Shown here piece by piece: positions 8,763-16,823 of a stretch of 64,000 bases of DNA. This DNA is from Collinsella sp. (GTDB lineage Bacteria; Actinomycetota; Coriobacteriia; Coriobacteriales; Coriobacteriaceae). A model generated the notes under the pieces. The model was given only the letters and a program-made list of their open reading frames with translations, did no database searches and had not been told where the DNA came from. The number at the start of each line of letters is the position of its first letter. Position 1 is the first letter of the stretch. A program made the translations under genes and the position numbers. The stretch is from the NCBI GenBank assembly GCA_019413925.1, contig DXMY01000014.1, positions 19,338-83,337 on the forward strand, written 5' to 3'.

Positions 8763-8898
8763 GTCTACTCCCAGTGTTGGCATAAAAGGACGCGCACCAT
8801 TGTATACGCGTCGCCGACGGCACTCGGCTGCGATTCGTTTACGGTGATAGGGGCTGAGGGGTTTAAATATGAAGGAATTATGCTCTACGAGATTTTCC

Positions 8899-8927
8899 TT
8901 GCCGTTTACCGAACTCCCGCGTAATAT
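8899..8927 (+). promoter_or_regulatory. Sigma-70-type promoter of the initiator tRNA
   Basis: TTGCCG at 8899-8904, exactly 17 nt, then TAATAT at 8922-8927, placing the start of transcription roughly 25 nt before the tRNA. Motif match only. Confidence 0.6.
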
Positions 8928-8958
8928 TCTTTCTTGCGCACATGAGGCGCCCAGACAT

Positions 8959-9035
8959 TGCGGGGTGGAGCAGTCTGGTAGCTCGCCGGGCTCATAACCC
9001 GGAGGTCGTAGGTTCAAATCCTGCCCCCGCGACCA
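8959..9035 (+). tRNA. Initiator tRNA-fMet (anticodon CAU)
   Basis: 77-nt cloverleaf with encoded CCA. The anticodon loop is CTCATAA. Initiator hallmarks are three G-C pairs at the base of the anticodon stem (GGG/CCC) and the A11-U24 pair in the D stem. The 1-72 position is U and G, a wobble rather than the usual C-A mismatch, still a weak end pair. The T loop is TTCAAAT. Confidence 0.95.
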
Positions 9036-9044
9036 AGAACTTGC

Positions 9045-9074
9045 AGCTCGTCGGCCTAGCCGGCGAGCTTTTTT
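9045..9074 (+). terminator. Rho-independent terminator after tRNA-fMet
   Basis: 11-bp stem AGCTCGTCGGC / GCCGGCGAGCT with a 3-nt loop followed by six T's, starting 10 nt after the tRNA CCA end. Confidence 0.88.
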
Positions 9075-9124
9075 GTTATTTCGGGACCGTGTTTTCGGTC
9101 CAATTCTCGGCCTCTCAAACAAAA

Positions 9125-9421
9125 TCTCGATCTGTAACATCTAGACCCGATTTGGGCGGCTAGGTGTTACAGACCGAGATATACCGGTGGGTTGGGTCGT
9201 GTTTGTCTAAATCTGTAACACGAGGGACGGTTTTTGCCGAGTAACCGTTACAGATTGAGATTTTCTAGCAGGCGGGTTTGGTTTGTCTCGATCTGTAACA
9301 GATAGGGGCCAAAAGTGGGCCTAGCTGTTACAGATCTAGATTGTTGAGGATGGGCCGAGAGGAATGTCTCGATCTGTAACAGTAAGACCCGGTTTTGCCG
9401 CGTAACTGTTACAGATTGAGA
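9125..9421. repeat. Tandem array of four 55-bp palindromic units, 80-81-bp period
   Basis: Each unit has a left arm close to TCTCGATCTGTAACA, a 25-nt centre, and a right arm close to TGTTACAGATCGAGA. Left/right arms are at 9125-9139/9165-9179, 9206-9220/9246-9260, 9286-9300/9326-9340 and 9367-9381/9407-9421. The centre is 25 nt in all four and the linkers are 25-26 nt, so 15-nt half-sites alternate in orientation about every 40 bp. Two more units of the same design occur at 56437-56571. It fills most of the 540 bases between tRNA-fMet and the reductase gene. Confidence 0.9.
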
Positions 9422-9575
9422 TAAACCGGCGGGCAAACCGACGGGCCGCTCTGCCCCATCCACCTGCCGCCACCTGATATTCGCCGATTTCCGTTGTGCT
9501 GCTGTGCCTCCATGCCATATCCTCTAGACAACTACGCGGCAACATCGCCGCCGCGCCTACAAGAGAGGAATGTCC

Positions 9576-11606
9576 ATGACCGCACCCGCATCCAAACTGC
9601 TCCAGCCCATTACGGTTGGCCCCCTTGAGCTTAAAAACCGCATTATGTTCCCGCCGCTGACCACCGGCTACGAGGAGCGCGACGGTTCCATTGGCGAGCG
9701 CAGCCTGGCTTTTTACGAGCGCCTGGCCCGTGGCGGCGTGAGCTACATCGTCATCGGCGACGTTGCTCCTGTTATGACCGCAAGCCCCACGCCCAAGTTG
9801 GCGACCGACGCCCAGATCCCCACGTTTAAGGCGCTGGCCGACGCCGTTCACAAGCACGGCGCCAAGGTCGCGCTGCAGCTGTTCCACCCCGAGTACGACG
9901 TGCCCGGCGTCGGCCGCATGGTCATGGGTTCCATGGCCGCCGCCAAGGCTGCGCAGGAGGCCAAGGCCGCCGGCGACGAGGAGACCTTTGCCGCCAAGAT
10001 GGCCGAGTCCAACGAGATCCGCAAGCAGGCCTACGCCAAGCTGCACCACGACATGCAGCACTTTGTGAACGAGGCGAGCGTAGAGCAGCTCACCCAGATC
10101 AAGGAGGCCATCGCTGCCTCGGCCGCCCGCGCGCAGCAGGCCGGCATCGACGCCATCGAGGTTCACGGCGACCGTCTGGTGGGTTCGCTGTGCTCGGCCA
10201 TCCTCAACCAGCGCACCGACGAGTACGGTGGCTCGTTCGAGAACCGCGTTCGCTATGCGCTCGAGGTTGTCGCCGCCATTAAGGAAGCCGCGCCGCAGCT
10301 GATGGTGGAGTACAAGCTCCCCGTGATCATGGAGAACCCCGACGGCACGCCGCGCGGCAAGGGCGGCCTGCAGCCCGATGAGGCCTGCGAGTTTGCCAAG
10401 CTGCTCGAGGGCGCCGGCATCGACATGATCCAGGTTGCACAGGCCAACCATACCGGCAACATGGGCGACACCATTCCGCCCATGGGCGCCATGCCCTACA
10501 ACTGGACGCTGCCCGTGGCCGAGCGCGTCAAGGCCCTGGTCTCCGTGCCGGTGGCAACCGTCGGCCGTGTTGTTTCGGTCGAGGCCGGCGAGAAGATTCT
10601 GGAAGACGGTTCGGCCGATATCATCGCGTACGGCCGCTCGCTCATGTGCGACCCCGACATTGCGCTGAAGGCCGCCACGGGTGAGCCCATTCGCGAGTGC
10701 CTCAATTGCAACAAGGGCTGCGTCGACGCGATTCAAAACCGCAAGTACATCTCGTGCGTGCTCAATGCCGAGAACGGCGACGAGGCGACCATCGCCATCA
10801 AGCCGGGCGAGGGCGACAAGAAGGTCGCCGTGGTGGGCGGCGGTATTGCCGGCTTGGAGGCCGCGCGCGTGGCGGCCAAGCGCGGCTACGACGTGACCGT
10901 CTATGAGGCGAGCGATCACTTGGGCGGCCAGATTGTGCTGGCAGCCGCGCCTCCGCGCAAGGACGAGATCATGCGCTCGGTCGAGTACTACGAGAAGATT
11001 CTGCCCGGCCTGGGCGTGAAGGTCGAGCTCAACCATGCCGCTACGGCCGAGGATCTCAACGCCGCCGACGCCGCGATTGTGGCCGTGGGCGCGCACGACG
11101 TGGTCATTCCCGTATCCGGTGCCGACTCGGAGAAGGTCGTCTCGAGCTGGGACGTGCTGGCCGGCAAGGTGGAGCTCAGCGGCCGCGTCGCCGTTATCGG
11201 CGGCGGCCTGGTGGGCACCGAGACTGCCGAGTACCTGCTGCAGCACGGCTGCGAGGTGGCGATTGTCGAGATGCTCGACAAGATTGCCGCGGGCGAGTCC
11301 GAGACCATTCTGCCGCTGATTATGAGCGACTTTGCCGAGCACGGCGTGGAGCAGCACGTTAAGACCCGCCTGACCGCCATTACCGACGAGGGCGTGGAGA
11401 CTGTTCACACCACCGAGGACGGCGCAGAGGAGCCGGTGAAGATCGCTTGCGATTACGTGGTGATGGCCGTGGGCTCCAAGGCCAACGCGTTTGACCTGGA
11501 CGGCGTGACGGTGCCCGTGACCTGCGTGGGCGACTGCTCGGGCGAGCGCACCGCCGACATCGCGAGCGCCATTCGCACGGCGTATCACGCGGCCAACGAG
11601 CTGTAG
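9576..11606 (+). CDS. OYE/2,4-dienoyl-CoA reductase-type flavo-iron-sulfur oxidoreductase
   Basis: 676-residue protein with the three-part layout of the NADH:flavin oxidoreductase / 2,4-dienoyl-CoA reductase / BaiCD-BaiH family. An FMN TIM barrel occupies about 1-370 (LELKNRIMFPPLTTGY, IDAIEVHGD, NQRTDEYGGSFENRVRYA). A [4Fe-4S] site follows as CxxCxxxC plus a Cys 12 later (CLNCNKGC...C, about 376-395). Then come FAD (VAVVGGGIAGLEAA, about 420) and NAD(P) (VAVIGGGLVGTETA, about 538) domains. Expected role: reduction of an activated C=C bond in the anaerobic cytoplasm; the substrate is unknown. ATG 9576 is preferred over 9570 because GAGAGG is too close to the latter. A terminator follows. Confidence 0.92.
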   Translation: MTAPASKLLQPITVGPLELKNRIMFPPLTTGYEERDGSIGERSLAFYERLARGGVSYIVIGDVAPVMTASPTPKLATDAQIPTFKALADAVHKHGAKVALQLFHPEYDVPGVGRMVMGSMAAAKAAQEAKAAGDEETFAAKMAESNEIRKQAYAKLHHDMQHFVNEASVEQLTQIKEAIAASAARAQQAGIDAIEVHGDRLVGSLCSAILNQRTDEYGGSFENRVRYALEVVAAIKEAAPQLMVEYKLPVIMENPDGTPRGKGGLQPDEACEFAKLLEGAGIDMIQVAQANHTGNMGDTIPPMGAMPYNWTLPVAERVKALVSVPVATVGRVVSVEAGEKILEDGSADIIAYGRSLMCDPDIALKAATGEPIRECLNCNKGCVDAIQNRKYISCVLNAENGDEATIAIKPGEGDKKVAVVGGGIAGLEAARVAAKRGYDVTVYEASDHLGGQIVLAAAPPRKDEIMRSVEYYEKILPGLGVKVELNHAATAEDLNAADAAIVAVGAHDVVIPVSGADSEKVVSSWDVLAGKVELSGRVAVIGGGLVGTETAEYLLQHGCEVAIVEMLDKIAAGESETILPLIMSDFAEHGVEQHVKTRLTAITDEGVETVHTTEDGAEEPVKIACDYVVMAVGSKANAFDLDGVTVPVTCVGDCSGERTADIASAIRTAYHAANEL

Positions 11607-11681
11607 TTGAACATCGCGGCCAGGCGGGGCGGTAGCACGGATCCGTCTCGCCCGGCTGTGTCCCGTCGGGTGTCAACCGGT

Positions 11682-11717
11682 GCGGGGCCTGCAAACGCAG
11701 CAGGTCCCGCCCTTTTT
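11682..11717 (+). terminator. Rho-independent terminator of the OYE-like gene
   Basis: 11-bp stem with one G-U pair (GCGGGGCCTGC pairing with GCAGGTCCCGC) and a 7-nt loop, followed by CC and five T's. Confidence 0.8.
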
Positions 11718-12046
11718 GTTTTGCTCCTGTGGATGGCAATGCGCGGTAATCATGAGGAGTGAGGACGTCTACTGCCTTGCAGATCACTCAAAATTATTGG
11801 GGGAGGGGTTAATAACTATATCCTCTATACCAAAGGACATAAAGAGACGCCAATTTTGTTGACACGCGAATGACGATTAGCTGCGAGTCAGCTACCAGCG
11901 TAAATAATCGATAAAGAAATGTCGTAATTTGGTGCCAAATGCCCAGATAACGCCGCGTCTATTTTAATTAACTGTTACGCGCAAACAGCAAAATGCTACT
12001 ATCTAACATGCACGTAAGAAAGCAGATTAACGGTTAAGGCTAAGAA
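11718..12046. other. AT-rich intergenic region, no gene seen
   Basis: Markedly AT-rich stretch between the reductase terminator and the HTH gene. Short open frames here lack ribosome sites and recognisable products. A TTGACA hexamer near 11859 could be a -35 element, but no convincing -10 follows at the right distance. Probably holds the promoter of the downstream HTH gene. Confidence 0.4.
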
Positions 12047-12451
12047 GTGGCAGGTATGTCGGAAGCAACAAGGACTCGCACGCATGCGCCCGAGGTTAGG
12101 CAGCGCGCCGTCGAGGTCCTCCAAGAGGGGGTCGGTCATCGCGCCCTCGCCGCGGAGCTCGGCATTCCCCAGGCCACGGCTCGTCAGTGGGCCCGCGCAT
12201 ATGCCGTGGGCGGTGCCGACGCCGTTCTCAACGCCGGTTCGCATCATCACACCTATTCGTACGAAGTTAAGCTCGCCGTGGTCAAGGACCGCTTGGAAAA
12301 CGGCTTAACGGTTCGCGAGGCCATGATCAAGCACAAGATTCCTAGCGAGTCTTCGGTCAAGGCTTGGTGCCGTCAGTACCGCGAGAGCGGTGAGTCCGCA
12401 CTGGTCGATAAGCCGCGCGGTCGCAAGCCGCGCGTTAAAAAGGCGGAATAG
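12047..12451 (+). CDS. Orphan IS3-type OrfA-like helix-turn-helix protein
   Basis: 134 residues with two HTH segments of the insC/IS3 OrfA (HTH_28-like) type: RQRAVEVLQEGVGHRALAAE followed by ATARQWARAY, and a second TVREAMIKHKIPSESSVKAW block, ending in a basic tail (GRKPRVKK). Such proteins bind transposon ends. No DDE transposase (OrfB) frame and no terminal inverted repeats were found around it, so it is a solitary relic or a domesticated DNA-binding protein. GTG at 12047 has AAGG at 7 nt spacing; ATG 12056 is the alternative. It lies 180 bp upstream of, and in line with, the hydrogenase operon. Confidence 0.7.
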   Translation: MAGMSEATRTRTHAPEVRQRAVEVLQEGVGHRALAAELGIPQATARQWARAYAVGGADAVLNAGSHHHTYSYEVKLAVVKDRLENGLTVREAMIKHKIPSESSVKAWCRQYRESGESALVDKPRGRKPRVKKAE

Positions 12452-12631
12452 CAAACGGGATGGTGCACCCACAGGGGCGCATTTTTCTTGCCGCCCCTCT
12501 GCTCCAATGCGGGCGTGCCCTTACCCCGTACGCCTAAAACTCCCCAGTTGACCGAAAACCCGCCGCCGCTACTCCTCAATTGAGCTATAACGTTAAACAA
12601 TTGCAGCGTTTTAGCATGGGGGAGTGATGGT

Positions 12632-15514
12632 ATGACGCTACTGTATTTCCTTACCCTGTTTCCGCTGGTACCGGCGCTGGGCATGCTGCTCGCGCGCGGT
12701 GACCGCGCCCGCGATGCGGCGGGGCTCATAGGCTCCGGCATTATTATGGCGGTGACAGTTGTAGTCGCCGTCATGTTTTTTGGCACGGGTCCGCAGAGCT
12801 TTGAGGTTGCCCCCGGCACCTCGCATGTGCTCTCGATCATCAGTTCCGTTATCGACGTCATCCTGTGCGCTGTCATCCTGTACAACGCGTACAAATATAG
12901 GAACGCGCTCACCACGGTGCTCGGCATAGTCCAGCTGGTGGGCTCGCTCGCCTTTGCAGCCATGACGCTGCCCGCGGCCGAAGCCGTCACGGCAACGCCA
13001 CTCTACCTGGATTACATGAGCGTGATCATGGTCCTCGCCGTCGGCATCGTTGGCAGTCTAATCTGCTTGTATGCCCTGGGCTACATGAAGGACTTCCAGG
13101 CCCATGACGAGCACGAGGCCGCGCTGCGCGGGCAGACCGCGCCCGACCGTCGCCCGCAGTTCCTGGCGCTCATGTTCCTGTTCCTCTCGGCCATGTTCGT
13201 CATCGTGACGAGCGACAACCTTGAGTGGCTGTTCTGCGGCTGGGAAATCACCACCGTGTGTTCGTTCCTTATGATTGGCTACACGCGTACGCCCGAGGCC
13301 ATCAAGAACGCCTTTACCCAAATCATCCTCAACATGCTGGGCGGCATCGCGTTTTTGGCCGGACTTATGTATCTGCACGTTAACGGCATGCCGCTGACCA
13401 TCTCGGGCATGATCGAGCTTTCCGGCACCGGAACCGCGCAGTCCGCGCTGCTGGTGATGCCGGTCATCCTGTTGTCGCTCGCCGCGCTCACCAAGGCCGC
13501 ACAGATGCCGTTCCACACTTGGCTGTTGGGTGCCATGGTTGCACCCACTCCCACGAGCGCCCTGCTGCACTCGTCAACCATGGTCAAAGCCGGCGTGTTC
13601 CTGATGGTCAAGCTGAGCCCACTCTATGCCATCTACCCCGTGACCGGCTTTATGGTCACGAGTGTGGGTGCCATCACGTTTTTGCTCGCTGCACTCATGG
13701 CCATCTCGCAGAGCAACGCCAAACGCGTGCTCGCGTACTCCACCATTTCCAACTTGGGCCTCATCAGTGCCTGCTTGGGTGTCGGCGCGCCCGAGGCCGT
13801 ATGGGCGGCCATCTTCCTGATCTTGTTCCACACGGTGGCCAAGTCGCTGCTGTTCCTGTGCGTGGGCACGGCCGAGCATCATATCGGCAGCCGCAATATC
13901 GAGGACATGGACGGCATGTTCAGCCGCATGCCGCACCTGACGCGTCTGATGATGCTGGGCATTATGGGCATGTTTGTGGCGCCGTTTGGCATGCTCGTGT
14001 CCAAGTGGGGCGCCCTGGTGGCGTTTGCGCAGACCGGCAACGTGCTCATGATCATGGTGCTTGCCTTTGGCTCGGCCGCGACGTTTTACTTCTGGGGCAA
14101 GTGGCTTGCCAAGCTTTCGGGCGTCGACCCCACGGCTCAAAACGTTGAGGTCAATGTCCATAAGACCGAATGGATGGCCCTCAACACCATCGCCGCGCTG
14201 CTGATTCTGTGCTGCGTGGCGTTTCCGATTATCTCGAGCGGTCTGGTGTCGCCTTACTTGGCCATGGTGTTTGGCCGCGTGCCGTACGTTATTGGCAAGG
14301 ACGCCATGTATCTGATGGTGGTTATCGTGGCTTTTATCGCCGTGGTGCTGCTGACGTCATTCCGCGTGAGCAACAAACCGCACGTCAACGTGTACCTTTC
14401 GGGCGTGGGAACCGACAAATATCGCCATTTCCGCGGCTCGATGGGACACGAGGTGAAGGCCGAAAAGCGCAATTGGTACTCGGAGGACGCCCTTGGCGAG
14501 AAGCGTATTGGCCCCGCGGGTAGCGTCGTATGCTGCAGCATTATCTTGTTTGCGCTGCTGTGTTGCGCATGGATTGGGCCCGAGCGGCTTGCCATGAGCG
14601 CGCCCTCGGTGCTGCGCGGCAAGTATTTCGAAGGTTCGGGCGTCGTGGGCATCTTTATTGGCACCGTGGCGTTTGCCTTGCTGGCGCCGCTTGCGGGCGG
14701 CTTGATCGACGGCATCGACCGCAAACTTTCGGCTCGCATGCAGGGCCGCGTGGGCCCGCGCCTGCTGCAGCCCTTCTACGACGTTGCCAAGCTGCTGCGC
14801 AAGGCCCCTGCCAGCGTAAACACCATGGACGATACCTATATGGCGTGCGCGCTCATCTTTACCGTCGTGGGCGGCGGCATCTTTGTGTCGGGCTCCAACA
14901 CGCTGCTGTGCGCTTTTATGGTTACGCTCGCCGCGATCTTTGTGGTGCTGGCGTCCGCCTCGACGCAAAGCCCGTTTGCCCAGGTCGGTGCCGACCGCGA
15001 GTTGCTGCAGGTCATGAGCTACGAGCCCGCCGTTCTGCTGATGAGCGTGGGCCTGTACCTTGCCACCGATAGCTTTGATTCCATCGCCGTGACCGGACAG
15101 TCGGCGCCCATCATCGTGTACAGCGCGCCCATTTTCTTGGCGCTGCTTGCGGTGCTCACCATCAAGCTACGCAAGTCGCCGTTCGACCTTTCGTACTCGC
15201 ATCACGCGCATCAGGAGATTGTCCAGGGCGTCGCCACCGAGATGAGCGGCGGCACGCTGGCCAAGATGACCCTTATGCACTGGTGTGAGACCGTGCTGTT
15301 TTTGATGTGGGTGGGCATGTTCTTTGTTTGGGACAACCCGGTGAGCTGGGTCGTAGCCCTGGTCGTGATGGCCGCGACGTATTTTGTCGAGGTGCTGATC
15401 GACAACACCTTCGCACGCAGCACCTGGCGCAGCTGCTTTAAGCTCGGCTGGGGCGTGGCGCTGGTGTTTGGCCTGCTCAACCTTATGCCCATCCTCGTCG
15501 ACGTGTTTATTTAG
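12632..15514 (+). CDS. Fused Ech hydrogenase membrane subunits EchA-EchB (NuoL-like + NuoH-like)
   Basis: 960-residue, almost wholly hydrophobic protein. Residues 1 to about 610 are an antiporter-like NuoL/HycC subunit, with HTWLLGAMVAPTPTSALLHS around 294-313 and many helices. From about 630 it becomes a NuoH/HycD-type subunit with the quinone/ferredoxin-interface signature GRVGPRLLQPFYDVAKLL near 704 and the acidic loop IKLRKSPFDLSYSHHAHQE. These are separate genes in classic ech and hyc operons; their summed length matches this ORF and no stop or frame slip is visible at the junction. It forms the ion-translocating membrane arm. Good ribosome site GGGGGAG before ATG 12632; first gene of the operon. 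Confidence 0.9.
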   Translation: MTLLYFLTLFPLVPALGMLLARGDRARDAAGLIGSGIIMAVTVVVAVMFFGTGPQSFEVAPGTSHVLSIISSVIDVILCAVILYNAYKYRNALTTVLGIVQLVGSLAFAAMTLPAAEAVTATPLYLDYMSVIMVLAVGIVGSLICLYALGYMKDFQAHDEHEAALRGQTAPDRRPQFLALMFLFLSAMFVIVTSDNLEWLFCGWEITTVCSFLMIGYTRTPEAIKNAFTQIILNMLGGIAFLAGLMYLHVNGMPLTISGMIELSGTGTAQSALLVMPVILLSLAALTKAAQMPFHTWLLGAMVAPTPTSALLHSSTMVKAGVFLMVKLSPLYAIYPVTGFMVTSVGAITFLLAALMAISQSNAKRVLAYSTISNLGLISACLGVGAPEAVWAAIFLILFHTVAKSLLFLCVGTAEHHIGSRNIEDMDGMFSRMPHLTRLMMLGIMGMFVAPFGMLVSKWGALVAFAQTGNVLMIMVLAFGSAATFYFWGKWLAKLSGVDPTAQNVEVNVHKTEWMALNTIAALLILCCVAFPIISSGLVSPYLAMVFGRVPYVIGKDAMYLMVVIVAFIAVVLLTSFRVSNKPHVNVYLSGVGTDKYRHFRGSMGHEVKAEKRNWYSEDALGEKRIGPAGSVVCCSIILFALLCCAWIGPERLAMSAPSVLRGKYFEGSGVVGIFIGTVAFALLAPLAGGLIDGIDRKLSARMQGRVGPRLLQPFYDVAKLLRKAPASVNTMDDTYMACALIFTVVGGGIFVSGSNTLLCAFMVTLAAIFVVLASASTQSPFAQVGADRELLQVMSYEPAVLLMSVGLYLATDSFDSIAVTGQSAPIIVYSAPIFLALLAVLTIKLRKSPFDLSYSHHAHQEIVQGVATEMSGGTLAKMTLMHWCETVLFLMWVGMFFVWDNPVSWVVALVVMAATYFVEVLIDNTFARSTWRSCFKLGWGVALVFGLLNLMPILVDVFI

Positions 15515-15526
15515 GAGGCGGCATCC

Positions 15527-16144
15527 ATGGATCATAAAATGTCGCGCTCGCCGTGGGTTATTCATTACGACGGCTCGAGCTGCAACGGATGCGATATCGA
15601 GGTGCTGGCCTCGCTCACGCCGCTGTTCGATGCGGAGCGCTTTGGCGTGGTCAACACCGGCAACCCCAAGCATGCGGATATCTTTTTGGTGACGGGGTCG
15701 GTCAATGCCCAGAACCTGCCCGTCGTGCGTCAGATTTACAACCAGATGCTCGAGCCCAAGTGCGTGGTGGCCTGCGGTATCTGCGCATGCTCGGGCGGCG
15801 TATTCCGCGATGCCTACAACGTGATCGGCGGCGTGGACCGCGCGATTCCCGTGGACGTGTACGCGCCCGGGTGCGCCATTCGCCCCGAGACGGTGATCGA
15901 TGCCATCGTGGAGGCGTGCGGCATCCTGGACCAGAAGGAGACCGTGTTGCGCGCCGGTGGCGATCCGCTCACCGTGGGCGGTGCCGCTACCTGGGACGGT
16001 GGCGTTGAGCTGGGCGAGGACGGGTTTGTGGCTGCGGGGGCCGGGACTGACGGTGCCGGTGACGCGCCTGCCGGGAAGCCTGCTGCGCCCGCCGCTGGCG
16101 ACGCACCTGCTGAGACGCCCGCCGCTGCAAAGGAGGCCGAGTAA
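15527..16144 (+). CDS. echC: Ech hydrogenase small subunit (EchC, NuoB-like)
   Basis: 205 residues. Four Cys ligands of the proximal [4Fe-4S] cluster: CNGC near residue 20, a Cys in the VACGICACSGG block and one in the YAPGC block. This is the electron-transfer subunit that contacts the NiFe large subunit. The last 50 or so residues are an Ala/Pro/Gly-rich tail not found in ordinary NuoB-like proteins. AGGAGG sits 8 nt before ATG 15527, 12 nt after the membrane-subunit stop. Confidence 0.9.
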   Translation: MDHKMSRSPWVIHYDGSSCNGCDIEVLASLTPLFDAERFGVVNTGNPKHADIFLVTGSVNAQNLPVVRQIYNQMLEPKCVVACGICACSGGVFRDAYNVIGGVDRAIPVDVYAPGCAIRPETVIDAIVEACGILDQKETVLRAGGDPLTVGGAATWDGGVELGEDGFVAAGAGTDGAGDAPAGKPAAPAAGDAPAETPAAAKEAE

Positions 16145-16818
16145 TGCAAAAGGCTATCTATACCACCGTCGGGATCGACAAGCTCCTGTCGCATGTCCAG
16201 GCGCTCAAGGGCGTCGGCGCGCGCTTTGTGCAAATGCATGCCGAGCGCAACGTCGACGACGGCTCGTATCGCTTGGTCTATACGTTTATCAACGTCCGTG
16301 CTGCTCAGGAGCATATTGCGCAGGACGGCAGCTATGCGATCGAGAACCTGGTGGTCGAGGGCATCGACCAGTACCAGGAGATTCCGTCCATCAGCTCGTA
16401 TTACCCCGCGGTGTTCCCGTTTGAAAACGAAGCGCACGACCTGTTTGGTCTTGCCATCACCGACATGCAGATCGACTTTAAGGGCTTTTTCTACCAGGTC
16501 TCGACTGCCGAACCCATGAGCGTCATCACGCTCGAGGTGAAGGCTGCGCGCGAGAAGGCCATGAAGGTCCGCGCGGCTGCCGAGGCCAAGGCGCGCAAGG
16601 CCGCTGCCGAGAAGGCCGCTGCGGGGGAGGGTACCGCTGCTCAGCCCGCTGCGGCTGCCGGCTCCGATGCTCAGCACGATGAGGCTGCTGCGAAGGCCGC
16701 GCTCAAGGCCGCCGAGATGGAGGCAAAGCTCGCCGCCATGGATCCCGAGAAAGCGGCCAAGGTCCGCGCGGCGCTTGCCGCCAAGGCCGCCCGCGACAAG
16801 CAGAAAAAGGAGGCGTAA
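16144..16818 (+). CDS. echD: Ech hydrogenase NuoC-like subunit (EchD) with coiled-coil-like tail
   Basis: 224 residues. The first 135 match the 30-kDa NuoC/HycE-N family (HVQALKGVGARFVQMHAE, IENLVVEGIDQYQEIPS, YPAVFPFENEAHDLFGL). The rest is an Ala/Lys/Glu-rich, probably helical tail (KAAREKAMKV, repeated AAEKAA and AALKAA units) ending in KKEA. Its ATG overlaps the previous stop by one base. The tail might dock the complex or simply be a linker; function inferred from operon position. Confidence 0.86.
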   Translation: MQKAIYTTVGIDKLLSHVQALKGVGARFVQMHAERNVDDGSYRLVYTFINVRAAQEHIAQDGSYAIENLVVEGIDQYQEIPSISSYYPAVFPFENEAHDLFGLAITDMQIDFKGFFYQVSTAEPMSVITLEVKAAREKAMKVRAAAEAKARKAAAEKAAAGEGTAAQPAAAAGSDAQHDEAAAKAALKAAEMEAKLAAMDPEKAAKVRAALAAKAARDKQKKEA

Positions 16819-16823
16819 GGTCC

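Noticed and set aside
8763..9140. N-terminal extension of CoaX through the tRNA region
   Set aside because: The extra residues are the well-known false translation of an antisense tRNA (DLNLRPPGYEPGELPD), and ATG 8762 has a proper ribosome site.
9125..9421. CRISPR array
   Set aside because: Repeats are palindromic and alternate in orientation, the 25-nt centres are partly self-complementary and GC-rich rather than spacer-like, and no cas genes are nearby.
9336..11588. 750-residue open frame opposite the OYE-like gene
   Set aside because: His/Gly/Ala/Leu-rich product typical of antisense frames in GC-rich genes; the sense strand has clear domains.
11680..11862. 60-residue ORF after the OYE-like gene
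   Set aside because: Begins inside the terminator hairpin and has no family features.
12047..12451. Complete IS3 insertion sequence
   Set aside because: No DDE OrfB frame, no terminal repeats and no target duplication found.
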